Made by a program: the position numbers and the translations under genes
Assembly: GCF_007558815.1 (NCBI RefSeq)
Contig: NZ_VLTJ01000026.1
Span: 62,001-126,000, forward strand
Direction of reading: 5' to 3'
DNA from: Verticiella sediminum
Lineage (GTDB): Bacteria; Pseudomonadota; Gammaproteobacteria; Burkholderiales; Burkholderiaceae_B
Length of the DNA: 64,000 bases
The notes under the pieces: model-generated
What the model saw: only the letters and a program-made list of their open reading frames with translations
Database searches by the model: none
What the model was told of the DNA's origin: nothing
Shown here: piece by piece, positions 1 to 9,828 of the stretch
Layout: the number at the start of each line of letters is the position of its first letter
How positions within the stretch are numbered: the stretch's first letter is position 1

Positions 1-1244
1 CGCTCGCGATGGCGGCTGATGTTCTCGGCCACCACCACGGCATCGTCCACCACGAGCCCGGTGGCCACGATCAACGCCATCAGCGACAGGTTGTTGAGCG
101 AGAAACCCGACAAGTGCATGACGGCGAAGGTGCCGAGCACGGCGACCGGGATCGACAGGCTGGGCACGATCGCCGCACGCAGATTGCCCAGGAAGGCCCC
201 GACCACCAGGACCACCAGGACGCAGGCCAGCACGAGCGTCAGGTGGGCTTCGTGCAGGGTCGCGCGGATGCCGGGCGAACGATCGATCACCACCGCGAGT
301 TCGGCATCCCCGGGCAGCAGCTCGCGCAGCACGGGCAGCAGGTCGCGGATCGCATCGATGGTCTGCACGATGTTGGCGCCCGGCTGCCGGCTCACGCTCA
401 GCAGCACCGCCGGGCGCTCGTTGTGAAAGCCGCTGCTGTAGCGATTCTCCACCGAATCGCTGACCGCCGCCACGTCGCCCAGGCGCACCGCGGCGCCGTC
501 GCGGTAGCGCACGATCAGCTCGCGATACTCGGCCGCGGTGCGCAACTGGCCGGTGCCCCGCACATCCCAGCGCAGACGGTCCGACTCGATGCTGCCGGCC
601 GGCTGCCAGGCGTTGGCATCGACCAGGGCCTGGCGCACTTCGTCCAGGGCCATGCCGTAATGGCTCAGCGCCTGCGGATTGAGCTGCACGCGCACGGCGG
701 GCAGCGAGCTGCCGCCCACGCTGACGTCGCCCACGCCGGGCACCTGGGCGATCTTCTGCGCGAGCACACTGGCGGCCACGTCGTACAGCCGGCTCGGCGC
801 CAGGTTGGGCGAACTCAAGGCCAGTGCCAGGATGGGCGCCTGCGAAGGGTTCACCTTGCGGTAGCTGGGGTTGCCGGGCATGCCCGCGGGCAGTTGGCCC
901 CGCGCGGCATTGATGGCCGCCTGCACGTCGCGCGCGGCGGCATGGATGTCGCGGTCCAGGTCGAACTGCAGGCTGATCCGCGTGGCGCCCTGGTTGCTCG
1001 AGGAGGTGATCGAGGTCACGCCCGCGATGGCGCCGAGCGCCCTTTCGAGCGGTGCGGCAACCGTGCTCGCCATGCTTTCCGGGCTCGCGCCCGGCAGGCT
1101 CGCGCTGACCTGGATGGTCGGGAAATCCACCTCGGGCAGCGGCGCGACCGGCAGCAGCCGCCAGGCGAGCAGCCCCGCCAGCGCGATCGCGAGCGCCATC
1201 AGGCAGGCCGCCACGGGCCGCTCGAGAAACAGCCGGGGCAGCAT
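1..1244 (-). CDS. mdtC: RND multidrug efflux inner-membrane transporter, MdtC-like (3' end outside window)
   Basis: Proton-driven resistance-nodulation-division pump subunit of the inner membrane. Only the N-terminal 414 residues lie in the window; the family is about 1030 residues long. It starts with a short cytoplasmic end and TM1, then the periplasmic porter domain, and reaches TM4, where the paired proton-relay aspartates are visible at about residues 400-401 (VVDDAVVVAEN). The ATG overlaps the stop of the upstream pump gene by one base (TGATG), which suggests translational coupling. Two tandem, different RND subunits behind one adaptor is the layout of MdtABC/MuxABC systems, where MdtB and MdtC form a heterotrimer. 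Which subunit corresponds to MdtC is inferred from gene order. Confidence 0.85.
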   Translation of the reverse strand, partial: MLPRLFLERPVAACLMALAIALAGLLAWRLLPVAPLPEVDFPTIQVSASLPGASPESMASTVAAPLERALGAIAGVTSITSSSNQGATRISLQFDLDRDIHAAARDVQAAINAARGQLPAGMPGNPSYRKVNPSQAPILALALSSPNLAPSRLYDVAASVLAQKIAQVPGVGDVSVGGSSLPAVRVQLNPQALSHYGMALDEVRQALVDANAWQPAGSIESDRLRWDVRGTGQLRTAAEYRELIVRYRDGAAVRLGDVAAVSDSVENRYSSGFHNERPAVLLSVSRQPGANIVQTIDAIRDLLPVLRELLPGDAELAVVIDRSPGIRATLHEAHLTLVLACVLVVLVVGAFLGNLRAAIVPSLSIPVAVLGTFAVMHLSGFSLNNLSLMALIVATGLVVDDAVVVAENISRHRE

Positions 1245-4200
1245 CAGCCCGGCCTCGGCAGGCGGTCCCCGCGCGCGCGGGCGGGGCGGGCACGGCGCAG
1301 GCGATCGAAGGCCAAGTAGATCACGGGCGTGGTGTAGAGCGTGAGCACCTGGCTCACCAGCAGCCCGCCGACCATGACCAGGCCCAGCGGCTGGCGCAGC
1401 TCCGCGCCGGAACCCGTGGCGAACATCAGGGGCAGCGCGCCGACCAGGGCGGCGAGCGTGGTCATCAGAATGGGCCGCAGACGCTGCAGGGCCGCCTGGC
1501 GGATCGCATCGCGCGGCGCCATGCCGAGGCTGCGTTCGGCATCGAGCGCGAAATCGACCATCATGATGCCGTTCTTCTTGACCAGGCCGATGAGCAGCAC
1601 GATGCCGATCACCGCGATCAGGTCCAGCGGACGGCCGGACAGCAGCAGCGCCAGCAGGGCGCCGACCGCCGCCGACGGCAGTGTCGACAGAATGGTGACG
1701 GGGTGCACCGTGCTCTCGTAGAGGATGCCCAGTACGATGTACATGGTCACCACCGCCGCCAGGATGAGCCACAGCGTGTTGGCGAGCGAGGCCTCGAAGG
1801 CCTGCGCGGCGCCCTGCAGGCGGAACTCGATCGCGCCCGGCAAGCCCATCCCCGTACGCACCTCCTGCACCACGGCGACGGCATCGCCCAGCGACACGCC
1901 GGGCGCGGTATCGAAGGACACGGTCGCCGCGGGAAACTGCCCGACGCGGCTCACCAGCAGCGCAGCCTGCTCCTGCCGCACGCGCGCGAGCGAGGACAGC
2001 GGCACCAGCGCGCCATCGGCCGAGCGCACGCGCAGGCGTTCGAGATCCGCCGGCCCGCGCGCCAGCGCCGGGTCGGCCTCGAGCACGACGCGGTACTGGT
2101 TGGCCTGCGTAAAGAGCGTGGAGATCTGGCGCTGCCCGTAGGCGTCGTAGAGCACGGCGGCCACGTCGGCCAGGCTCACCCCCAGCCGGGCGGCCGCGTC
2201 GCGATCGACCTCCAGCCAGACACGCAGGCCGTCACGCTGGCGATCGCTCGCCACGCCGGACAACGCCGGGCGTGCCGCCAGGGCCTCGACCACCCGGGGC
2301 ACCCAGTCGTCCAGCAGCGCCTCGTCCGGCGAGGTCAAGGTGAAGCGGTACTGCGTGCGCGATACCGTATCCTCGATGCTGAGTTCCTGTACGGGTTGTA
2401 GGTACAATTGCAGTCCGCCCAGGCTCGCGGACGCCTGCTGCAAACGGGCCATCGTCTGCGCCAGTGGCCCCGTGCGCTCGGCCAGGGGCACCAGCTCGAT
2501 CAGCATGCGGCCCATGCTGGGCGTTGCGTTGACGCCGTCCACGCCCACGAAGGCGGCCACGCCCGCAACGTCCGGATCTTCGCGCAGCGCTGCGGCCAGC
2601 GCCTGCTGGCGCTCGGCGAGCACCGAGAACGCCATGGTCTGCGGCGCCTGCGTCACGCCTTGCAGCACGCCGTTGTCCTGCACCGGAAAGAAGCCCTTGG
2701 GCACCAGCAGGTACAGCAGCGCCGTCAGCGCCAGCGTGGCCAGCGCAACCAGCAGGGTCAAGCCCTGGCGCGCCAGCACCCAATCCAGCGAACGCGCATA
2801 GCGCGCCAGCATGCGATCCATGAAACCCGGCCGCGAGCGCGCCGCGGCGTGCCCTTGCGCCGGCAGCATGCGCGCGCACATCATCGGCGTGAGCGTCAGC
2901 GAGACCGCCAGCGAGATCAGGATGGCCACCGCCAGCGTGATGGCGAACTCGCGGAACAGCCGGCCCACCACGTCGCCCATGAAGAGCAGCGGAATCAGCA
3001 CGGCGATCAGCGATACCGTCAGCGAGACCAGGGTGAAGCCGATCTGGCGCGCGCCGGCCAGCGCGGCCTCGAGCCGGCCGGCGCCCTGCTCCCGATGCCG
3101 CGCGATGTTCTCCAGCATGACGATGGCATCGTCCACCACGAAGCCGGCCGCGATGGTCAGCGCCATCAGCGTGAGATTGTTGATCGAGAAGCCCGCGAGA
3201 TACATCACGCCGAACGTGCCGATCAGCGACAGCGGCACGACCACGCCCGGGATCAGGGTGGCGCACAGTTCGCGCAGGAACAGCCAGGTGACGAACACGA
3301 CCAGGCAGATGGCGAAGACAAGCTCGATCTGCACCCCGCGCACCGAAGACCGGATGCTGTGCGTACGGTCGGTGAACACCGCCACGTCGAGCGCGGCGGG
3401 CAGGCTCGCCGTCAGTTGCGGCAGCAGCGCCTGGATGCGGTCGACCACTTCGATCACGTTGGCGCCCGGCTGGCGCTGCACGTTGACCAGCACGGCCGGC
3501 TGCTCGCCCACCCAGGCAGCGAGCCGGCGGTCCTCCGGCCCGCGCTCGACGCGCGCCACGTCGCCCAGGCGCAGCGGCGCGCCGCCGGGCCAGGCCAGGA
3601 CCAGGTCGCGGTATTCCTCCACGGTGCGCAACTGATCGTTGGCGTCCATCAGCACGGTGCGCACAGGGCCGTCGAAACTGCCCTTGGGCTGGTTCACGTT
3701 GGCCGCGGCGACGGCCTGGCGCACGGACTCGAAATCCAGCCCGCGCGCGGCGAGGGCGTCGGGGTCGAGCTGGATCCGGACGGCCGGGCGCTGCCCGCCC
3801 GCCAGGCTGACCATGCCCACGCCCGGCACCTGCGCGATGCGCTGCGCCAGCCGGGTGTCGATGAGGTCGTACACCTCGGGCAGCGGCAGCGTGTCGGACG
3901 TGGCCGCCAACGTGATGATGGGCACGTCAGCCGGATTGACCTTGCGGTATACGGGCGGCGCGGGCAGGCCGTCGGGCAACAGGTTGGCGGCCGCCGCGAT
4001 GGCTGCCTGGACCTCCTGTTCGGCCACGCCCATGTCCAGACCGAGCGAGAACTGCAGGGTGATGACCGAGGCTCCCGCCGAGCTCGACGAGGACATCTGG
4101 TGCAGGCCCGGAATCTGGCCGAAACGCCGCTCCAGCGGCGCCGTGATCGTGCTCGCCGTGAGCTCCGGGCTGGCGCCCGGATGGAAGGTGAACACCTGGA

Positions 4201-4333
4201 TGATGGGGTAGTCCACCTGCGGCAGCGCCGCCACCGGCAGCAGCCGCCACGTCAGCACGCCGCAGAGCACCAGCGCGAACATCAACAGGCTGGTGGCGAC
4301 CGGCCGCAGGATGAAGGGCCGCGACAGGTTCAT
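1244..4333 (-). CDS. mdtB: RND multidrug efflux inner-membrane transporter, MdtB-like
   Basis: Full-length RND transporter (1029 residues, normal for the family). The N-terminus ([20 protein letters not shown]) is typical of MdtB/MuxB. TM4 carries the proton-relay pair Asp401-Asp402 ([15 protein letters not shown]), and TM10 carries the conserved lysine in [14 protein letters not shown] (Lys919/920). Two porter-domain halves of similar build lie between the TM bundles. It overlaps the adaptor gene by four bases (ATGA) and the next pump gene by one, so the three genes form one operon. Substrate cannot be read from the sequence; members export bile salts, antibiotics and, in Escherichia coli, enterobactin has been reported. 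The Fur-box-like site in front of the operon makes siderophore export worth considering. Confidence 0.9.
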   Translation of the reverse strand: MNLSRPFILRPVATSLLMFALVLCGVLTWRLLPVAALPQVDYPIIQVFTFHPGASPELTASTITAPLERRFGQIPGLHQMSSSSSAGASVITLQFSLGLDMGVAEQEVQAAIAAAANLLPDGLPAPPVYRKVNPADVPIITLAATSDTLPLPEVYDLIDTRLAQRIAQVPGVGMVSLAGGQRPAVRIQLDPDALAARGLDFESVRQAVAAANVNQPKGSFDGPVRTVLMDANDQLRTVEEYRDLVLAWPGGAPLRLGDVARVERGPEDRRLAAWVGEQPAVLVNVQRQPGANVIEVVDRIQALLPQLTASLPAALDVAVFTDRTHSIRSSVRGVQIELVFAICLVVFVTWLFLRELCATLIPGVVVPLSLIGTFGVMYLAGFSINNLTLMALTIAAGFVVDDAIVMLENIARHREQGAGRLEAALAGARQIGFTLVSLTVSLIAVLIPLLFMGDVVGRLFREFAITLAVAILISLAVSLTLTPMMCARMLPAQGHAAARSRPGFMDRMLARYARSLDWVLARQGLTLLVALATLALTALLYLLVPKGFFPVQDNGVLQGVTQAPQTMAFSVLAERQQALAAALREDPDVAGVAAFVGVDGVNATPSMGRMLIELVPLAERTGPLAQTMARLQQASASLGGLQLYLQPVQELSIEDTVSRTQYRFTLTSPDEALLDDWVPRVVEALAARPALSGVASDRQRDGLRVWLEVDRDAAARLGVSLADVAAVLYDAYGQRQISTLFTQANQYRVVLEADPALARGPADLERLRVRSADGALVPLSSLARVRQEQAALLVSRVGQFPAATVSFDTAPGVSLGDAVAVVQEVRTGMGLPGAIEFRLQGAAQAFEASLANTLWLILAAVVTMYIVLGILYESTVHPVTILSTLPSAAVGALLALLLSGRPLDLIAVIGIVLLIGLVKKNGIMMVDFALDAERSLGMAPRDAIRQAALQRLRPILMTTLAALVGALPLMFATGSGAELRQPLGLVMVGGLLVSQVLTLYTTPVIYLAFDRLRRARPARARGDRLPRPG

Positions 4334-5499
4334 CGGCTTTGCGCCGCCTGAGCAGCGCCCTGGACGGCGACCGCGCGGCCCTCGCTGAGGCGGTCCAGCC
4401 CTTCCAGCACCACCTGCTCGCCGCCCGCCAAGCCCTCGGAGACAGCGACCTCCCCATCGGCCGTCGGGCCGAGCACGACACTGCGCGTGCGCGCCCTGTC
4501 CTCGCCATCGACCAGATAGACGTAGGTGCCGCGGGCGCCATACTGCACGGCATCCACCGGGATCACGACCGCGTCGTCCAGCGTGCGCACCTGCAGGCGC
4601 ACGTTGACGAACTGACTGGGGAACAGCCGCTCCTCGGTATTGGCGAACTCCGCGCGCAACTGCAGCGTTCCGGTGGCGGGATCGATCTGGTTGTCGAAGG
4701 TACGCACCTGTCCCGTGGCGAGCACTTCGCGGCGTTCGCGGTCCCAGGCCTGCGCCGCCAGCGCCTCGCCGGCCCGCAGCGCGCTCAGGATGTGGGCCAT
4801 CCGGGTCTCGGACACGCTGAACAGTACCGAGATCGGCCGCGTCTGCGTGATGAGGGCAATGCCGTCGGCGTCCGCCGCCTGGATCAGGTTGCCCGGATGG
4901 GCCCGCCGCAAACCCACGCGGCCCCCGATGGGCGCCACGACGCGCGTGTAGTCCAGCCGCAGTTGCGCTTCGTCGACGGCAGCCGTCTGCGCCTGCAGGC
5001 TGCCTTCATGCTCGCGCACCAGGGCCTCCTGCGTCTCCAGTTGCCGGCGCGCCACCGAATCCTGCTGGTGCAGCGTGCGAAAGCGCGCCAGGTCGGCCCG
5101 GGCGTTGCGCAACTGGGCCTGGATCTGGCGCAACTGGCCGCGCGCCTGCGCGAGAGCGATCTCGTAGGGCCGGGGATCGATCACGGCGAGTAGCTCGCCG
5201 GCCTGCACCTCCTGCCCCTCGGCAAAACGTATCTCGAGCAGCTCCCCGTCGACGCGGCTGCGCACCAGCGCCTGGCCGAGGGGCGCCACCGTCCCGACCG
5301 CATCCAGGTGTATCGGCAGCGGGGCGCGGCGCGCCGGCACGACGGTGACCGGCACCGGGCCGGCATACTGGCCGCGTACAGGCGGCGCGGAGGGCGCGGG
5401 CCGCAGCAGCAGGTAGAGCGCGCCGGCCACGATCGCGAGCACGATCGCGGCGACGAGGAACCGTCGAGAGCCGCGGCGCGGCGAGGATGCTTGAGCCAT
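4330..5499 (-). CDS. mdtA: RND efflux periplasmic adaptor (membrane fusion protein), MdtA-like
   Basis: Adaptor that joins the RND pump to an outer-membrane channel. The 389-residue protein has one N-terminal membrane anchor at about residues 13-33 and no lipobox. A lipoyl-like half follows at about 80-112 ([20 protein letters not shown]), then an alpha-helical hairpin (about 113-180) with heptad-like Gln/Leu/Arg spacing, the second lipoyl half and a beta-barrel domain. It is the first gene of the operon and overlaps the downstream pump by ATGA. No outer-membrane channel gene is seen in the window; it may lie beyond the left edge. The promoter region is shared with the divergent fecI-like gene and holds a 15/19 Fur-box match 44 bp upstream of the start codon. 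Confidence 0.9.
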   Translation of the reverse strand: MAQASSPRRGSRRFLVAAIVLAIVAGALYLLLRPAPSAPPVRGQYAGPVPVTVVPARRAPLPIHLDAVGTVAPLGQALVRSRVDGELLEIRFAEGQEVQAGELLAVIDPRPYEIALAQARGQLRQIQAQLRNARADLARFRTLHQQDSVARRQLETQEALVREHEGSLQAQTAAVDEAQLRLDYTRVVAPIGGRVGLRRAHPGNLIQAADADGIALITQTRPISVLFSVSETRMAHILSALRAGEALAAQAWDRERREVLATGQVRTFDNQIDPATGTLQLRAEFANTEERLFPSQFVNVRLQVRTLDDAVVIPVDAVQYGARGTYVYLVDGEDRARTRSVVLGPTADGEVAVSEGLAGGEQVVLEGLDRLSEGRAVAVQGAAQAAQSR

Positions 5500-5542
5500 G
5501 AACCTGTCGGACGGCTGCGTCCGGGCAAAACCGCCATTATGC

Positions 5543-5561
5543 AGTAATGAGAAGCATTATC
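5543..5561. promoter_or_regulatory. Fur-box-like site upstream of the mdtABC-like operon
   Basis: Matches the 19-bp consensus GATAATGATAATCATTATC at 15 of 19 positions by hand alignment. It lies 44 bp before the adaptor start codon and 150 bp before the divergent sigma factor gene, so it could act on either promoter. Binding is inferred. Confidence 0.6.
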
Positions 5562-5653
5562 GGAACTTATGTCTGTCTTCGATAGGGCGCCGCTGGTGCC
5601 GAATTCGTTTCTCCAGTGCTGCGCAGCCTCTTACGCCCGCCAAGATCCCATGG

Positions 5654-5672
5654 TTAAATAAAAATCATTATT
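5654..5672. promoter_or_regulatory. Second Fur-box-like site, upstream of fecI-like gene
   Basis: Matches the Fur consensus at 13 of 19 positions, with the right half AATCATTAT intact. It lies about 39 bp upstream of the ATG of the ECF sigma factor, a normal place for Fur repression of iron-starvation sigma genes. Confidence 0.55.
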
Positions 5673-5710
5673 ACTTGTGCAGCGGGTACCCTGCCCCTGC
5701 ATCGCCTGCC

Positions 5711-6229
5711 ATGAGTCAGTCCATCGACGTCGACGCGGTCGCCCGCATCTATCTCGAGCAGCATGTCTGGCTCGTCGGCTGGCTGCGCCGGCGCGTGGGC
5801 TGCCCGCATGCGGCGGCCGATTTCGCCCACGACACCTTCGCCCGCCTGATCGGCAGCGGCGCCGCCACCGCACTGAGCGAACCCCGCGCCTGGCTGACCA
5901 CCACCGCGACCCGCCTGCTGGTGGACGACAGCCGCCGCCGGCGCATCGAGCAGGTGTTCCTCGCGTCCTGGAGCGCGCTGCACGGCAGCGACGTCCATCC
6001 CTCCACCGAGCTCGTTGCCCAGGCCTGCCAGTCCATCGCCCTGCTCGACGCCTGGCTCGCCGGCACCTCGCGCAAGGCGCGCGCCGCCTTTCTCATGGTG
6101 CGCGTCGAGGGCCTGACCAGTGCCGAAGCCGGCATACGCCTGGGCATCTCCCCGGGCCGGGTGCGGCAGTACGTCGCCGAAGTCCTGACGCACTGCTACA
6201 CCGTGGTCTTCGACCCGCCCTCGCCGTGA
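5711..6229 (+). CDS. fecI: FecI-family ECF RNA polymerase sigma factor
   Basis: Iron-starvation sigma factor of 172 residues. Region 2 covers about residues 8-75 (YLEQHVWLVGWLRRR, then DFAHDTFARL, the usual FecI core-binding segment). Region 4 with its helix-turn-helix covers about 110-162 (SAEAGIRLGISPGRVRQYVAEVL). The ATG at 5711 was chosen because it starts exactly at the family N-terminus; the frame stays open upstream but codes nothing recognisable there. Its stop overlaps the FecR start (GTGA), and a TonB receptor with a signalling domain follows, so this is a complete cell-surface signalling set. Expected to direct transcription of the receptor gene at 7384. Likely Fur-repressed (site at 5654). 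Confidence 0.9.
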   Translation: MSQSIDVDAVARIYLEQHVWLVGWLRRRVGCPHAAADFAHDTFARLIGSGAATALSEPRAWLTTTATRLLVDDSRRRRIEQVFLASWSALHGSDVHPSTELVAQACQSIALLDAWLAGTSRKARAAFLMVRVEGLTSAEAGIRLGISPGRVRQYVAEVLTHCYTVVFDPPSP

Positions 6230-7230
6230 AACGCCGGCACCGCACCCCGCCGGGCGAGCCCGACCTCGCCTGCGTCGAACAGGCGTCGCACTGGTACACC
6301 GCCCTGCACGACGGCACGGCCACCGAGGACGACCGCCAGCGTTTCGCCGAATGGATGGACACCGACCCGACCCACCGGCTCGCCTACGAGCGCGTGACGT
6401 GGCTATGGGGCCGCATGGACGAGTTCGCCCGGGCCGCGCGCTCGCCGGCGCGCCACACACTCGAAGCGCTCGCCGATCGGCCCGCCCGCAGGCGCACCGT
6501 GCGGCGCGCCGCCGCGCTCATGTTCGCCGCGGTCGGCGCGGGCATCCTGGCCGCGCATGGCTCCGATCTCGCAACCCTGGGCGCGGAACTGCGCACGTCG
6601 AACGCCGAACGGCGCAGCGTCGACCTCCCGGACGGCAGCCAGCTCGTGCTCAATGCGCGCTCCGCCGTCGACGTGCAATACACGGACGCCGAGCGGCGCA
6701 TCGTGCTGCGGCGCGGCGAGATCCTGGCCAGCGTGGCGGCCGATCCCGCGCGCCCCTTCGTCGTCCAGACCCGCGACGGCACCGCCACCGCGCTCGGCAC
6801 CCGCTACAGCGTGCGCGTGATGGAACACGGCAGCACCGTGAGCGTGCAGTCCTCCCGCGTGCGCGCCTGCGCGGCGGCCGGCCCGTGCCGCGACCTCGCC
6901 GCGGGCGACTCGGCGCACGTCTCGCCGGGCAGCGTCACCGCCGCGCAAGCCGTGGATGCCGCCGCGAGCTGGGCCTCGGGCCGGCTCAGCCTGGACGACC
7001 GCCCCCTGCCCGAGGTGCTCGCGCGCCTGGCCGACTACCGGCCGGGTTGGCTGGGCTACGACACCGAGGCCCTGGCTGGCCTGCGCGTTTCCGGGGTGAT
7101 TCCGCTGGACGACTCGGATGGCGCGCTCGACGCCCTGGCCGGCACACTGCCCCTGCGCGTCCTGCGGCCGTTGCCGTGGGTCACGTACGTCCAGCCGGCC
7201 CCGCCCCAGCCGCGTCCAGCCGGCGACTAG
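6226..7230 (+). CDS. fecR: FecR-family anti-sigma / sigma regulator
   Basis: Inner-membrane regulator that receives the signal from the TonB receptor N-terminus and controls the FecI-like sigma factor. The 334-residue protein starts with a DUF4880-type cytoplasmic domain (about residues 12-60, with HWYTALHDGTATEDDRQRFA) and has one membrane segment near 85-105. The periplasmic FecR domain spans about 118-215 (RRSVDLPDGSQLVLNARSAV) and the STN-contacting C-terminal region ends in LRPLPWVTYVQ. The GTG start at 6226 overlaps the sigma stop codon; there is no ATG at a suitable place. Translation is therefore probably coupled to fecI. Confidence 0.88.
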   Translation: MKRRHRTPPGEPDLACVEQASHWYTALHDGTATEDDRQRFAEWMDTDPTHRLAYERVTWLWGRMDEFARAARSPARHTLEALADRPARRRTVRRAAALMFAAVGAGILAAHGSDLATLGAELRTSNAERRSVDLPDGSQLVLNARSAVDVQYTDAERRIVLRRGEILASVAADPARPFVVQTRDGTATALGTRYSVRVMEHGSTVSVQSSRVRACAAAGPCRDLAAGDSAHVSPGSVTAAQAVDAAASWASGRLSLDDRPLPEVLARLADYRPGWLGYDTEALAGLRVSGVIPLDDSDGALDALAGTLPLRVLRPLPWVTYVQPAPPQPRPAGD

Positions 7231-7333
7231 AGGCCGGCCTCGCCCGGCAGGCGAGGTGGCGTTCCTGATGGAAGGGGCAGCGCGCCGTCGGCCCGCGCAC
7301 GGCCGCCGATTTGCCGGCGCGACCTAACACTCA

Positions 7334-7350
7334 CCCCTGCTCGTGCGTCA
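7334..7350 (+). promoter_or_regulatory. Element shared by both FecI/FecR-linked TonB receptor genes (candidate ECF promoter)
   Basis: The 17-mer here matches 15 of 17 bases of the element at 23301-23317, including an uninterrupted CTCGTGCGTCA. Both copies lie between a fecR stop and the next receptor start. The CGTC at the right end resembles -10 elements of ECF sigma factors. Function is inferred. Confidence 0.45.
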
Positions 7351-7383
7351 TGACAGTCAGGAACCCTACGCACGAGACACCCC

Positions 7384-9759
7384 ATGCCCCGCTTTCCACG
7401 CACCTCTGTTGCCGCCGCGCTGCTCGCCCTGGCCACGCCGGTGGCAGCCATCGCCGCCCAGGAAACCGCGTCCTACGTCGACATCGCTCCCGGCGCCCTC
7501 GCACCCGCCCTGAACCAGTATGCGCTGGCGGCCGGGATCACCCTGACCTTTCCGCCCGAGCTGACCGCCGGTCTGCGCACGCCGGGCGCCAGCGGCAGGT
7601 TCACTCCCGACCAGGCCTTTGCGACCCTGTTGGCGGGCACCGGGCTGCGCGCGGTATCGACCGGGCCGGCGCGCTTCCGCCTGGAAGCCGTGCCCCGTGT
7701 CGCCCAGCTCTCGACGGTGCAAGTCACCGCCGAACTCGAACGCGATCCCGACGCCTTCGTCGGCAGCGACACCACGACGGCCACCAAGACCGACACGCCG
7801 CTGATTCTGGTGCCCCAGACCGTCAACGTGGTCACCCAGGCGCAGATCGAGGCGCAGGGCTCGCAATCCGTCACGGAGGCGCTGCGCTACACGCCCGGCA
7901 TGATCGCCAGCTTCGGCGACAGCGACAGCCGCAACGACGTGCAGCAGAGCCGGGGCTTCTACGTGCGCTACAACCTGAATGGCTCGCGCCTGCCCTACGG
8001 GGCGTACAGCTCGGCCATGCAACGCATCGAGCCCTACGGCCTGGAGCGCGTGGACGTGCTCAAGGGGCCGGCTTCCGTACTGTACGGACAGAACACGCCG
8101 GGCGGCCTGGTCGACCTGACGACCAAACAGCCCGACGGCAAGCGCCTGCGCGAGATCTGGCTGCTGGGCGGCAGCCACGCACGCAAGCAAGCCGCCTTCG
8201 ACCTGGGCCAGCGCATCGACGCCGAGGGACGATGGGCGTTCCGCCTCACCGGCCTCGCCCGCGACGCCGACGGGCGCGTCGATTACGGTAACGACGAACG
8301 CCTCTACATCGCGCCCGCCCTGGCGTGGACACCGGATGCGCGCACCCGGCTCGTGCTGCACGCGCAGTACCAGCGCGACCGGACGCTGTCCGACTACGCC
8401 GCCCTGCCCGACGCCGGCACGCTGGACCCCGCCCCGTTCGGCCGGCTGCCGACTTCGCGCTACCTGGGCGAGCCGGATTTCGATGGCTACGAGCGCCGCC
8501 AGTACGCCACGGGCTATTCGTTCACACACGCTTTGAACGACGTCTGGACACTGCGCCAGCAGACGCAGTTCAACCATGTGGACGTGGACACCACCACCAG
8601 CCCCGGCTACCTGCTCGAAGACGACCGCTGGCTCTCGCGCGTCGCCTCGCGCGGCTGGGGGAGTGCCGACACGCTCACCGTGGACACCAGCGCCCAGGCC
8701 AAGTTCGCGGCGGCCGGCGTGCAGCACACCCTGCTGATCGGTTTCGATGCCCTGCGGCTGAAGGACAGCTACCGATTCTCATCCGGGCCGTACGCCACAC
8801 CCATCGACATCCTCGATCCAGCCTACGGCCAGGCCCTGCCGGAACTGATCCCGCGTATCGACTATCGCCAGGTACGCGAGCAATACGGCATCTACCTGCA
8901 GGAGCAGGCGCGCTGGCAGCGCTGGGCACTCACACTGGGCGCCCGCCACGACCGCGCCTCGGCGCGCAGCACCAACGCGTTGCCCGGCCCCAGCGCCGCG
9001 CGCACCACCGATACCGCCTGGACCGGCCGCGCCGGCCTCACCTACCTGTTCGACAACGGCTGGGCCCCCTATGCCAGCTACAGCAATTCCTTCGAACCCG
9101 TAGACGGCACCACCGCCGAGGGCACGCCGTTCCGCCCGATGACCGGACGGCAGTACGAACTCGGCGCCAAGTTCCAGCCCGAGGGCAGCAAGGCCATGTT
9201 CACGGTCTCCGCCTTCGACTTGCGCCAGCACAACATCGTCACGCCCGACCCCGTCAACCCCGGCTTCAACGTCCAGAACGGCAGCGCCTCAGTGCGCGGC
9301 CTGGAGCTCGAAGGCAAGGCCGACCTCGCCCGCGACGTCGAGCTGGTCGCCGCCTATGCCTATACGCATTCGGAGATCACGCGGGCCAATCCTCCGCCCA
9401 CCGGGGCCAGCCTGCTCGGCAATGCCTTGCCCATGACGCCCCGCCACCAGGCCGCCCTGTGGCTCAAGTACGGTCTGCACGAACTCGTCCCGGGCCTCGC
9501 CGTCTCCGCCGGGCTGCGCTATCAGGGCGAAAGCTGGGGCGACGCCGCCAACACCCTGCAGATGCCCGCGCGCACGCTGGTCGACGCCGGCCTGGAATAC
9601 GACGCCGGCCGGGCCTCGCCCTCGCTGGCCGGCGTCACCGCGCGCCTTTCCGTCGCCAACCTCTTCGACAAGGCGTACGTGGGCTACTGCCAGAGCGCGC
9701 TGCTCTGCTATTACGGCCAGGGCCGCACGGTGATGGCGTCGGTGAAGTATCGGTGGTGA
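7384..9759 (+). CDS. TonB-dependent siderophore receptor/transducer with STN domain (FpvA/FoxA/FhuE type)
   Basis: Outer-membrane ferric-siderophore receptor that also signals to the FecR partner. The 791-residue precursor has a signal peptide cut after about residue 25 (VAAIAA). A secretin/TonB short N-terminal (STN) signalling domain follows at about 30-98 (IAPGALAPALNQYALAAGIT). The plug domain covers about 135-250 (RVDVLKGPASVLYGQNTPGG) and a 22-strand barrel ends in ASVKYRW with the usual terminal aromatic. The plug wording (PQTVNVVTQAQIEAQ) groups it with hydroxamate/pyoverdine-type receptors rather than the FepA group; the exact ligand is unknown. It directly follows fecI-fecR, and the shared element at 7334 is a likely promoter. 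Confidence 0.92.
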   Translation: MPRFPRTSVAAALLALATPVAAIAAQETASYVDIAPGALAPALNQYALAAGITLTFPPELTAGLRTPGASGRFTPDQAFATLLAGTGLRAVSTGPARFRLEAVPRVAQLSTVQVTAELERDPDAFVGSDTTTATKTDTPLILVPQTVNVVTQAQIEAQGSQSVTEALRYTPGMIASFGDSDSRNDVQQSRGFYVRYNLNGSRLPYGAYSSAMQRIEPYGLERVDVLKGPASVLYGQNTPGGLVDLTTKQPDGKRLREIWLLGGSHARKQAAFDLGQRIDAEGRWAFRLTGLARDADGRVDYGNDERLYIAPALAWTPDARTRLVLHAQYQRDRTLSDYAALPDAGTLDPAPFGRLPTSRYLGEPDFDGYERRQYATGYSFTHALNDVWTLRQQTQFNHVDVDTTTSPGYLLEDDRWLSRVASRGWGSADTLTVDTSAQAKFAAAGVQHTLLIGFDALRLKDSYRFSSGPYATPIDILDPAYGQALPELIPRIDYRQVREQYGIYLQEQARWQRWALTLGARHDRASARSTNALPGPSAARTTDTAWTGRAGLTYLFDNGWAPYASYSNSFEPVDGTTAEGTPFRPMTGRQYELGAKFQPEGSKAMFTVSAFDLRQHNIVTPDPVNPGFNVQNGSASVRGLELEGKADLARDVELVAAYAYTHSEITRANPPPTGASLLGNALPMTPRHQAALWLKYGLHELVPGLAVSAGLRYQGESWGDAANTLQMPARTLVDAGLEYDAGRASPSLAGVTARLSVANLFDKAYVGYCQSALLCYYGQGRTVMASVKYRW

Positions 9760-9828
9760 GGCGAGCCTGGACATCGTGGTCGCCCGCGACGCCGAGGTGG
9801 CAGGTGTACGACCCGACCAATGTGCCCA

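Noticed and set aside
9-4351. Very long plus-strand open frames (436 and 647 codons) opposite the efflux genes
   Set aside because: They are His/Gln/Arg-rich antisense shadows of RND genes in GC-rich DNA, with no family features or ribosome sites.
5498-5710. Upstream extension of the first FecI frame to 5498
   Set aside because: The added 71 residues are unlike any sigma factor and would cover both Fur-like sites.
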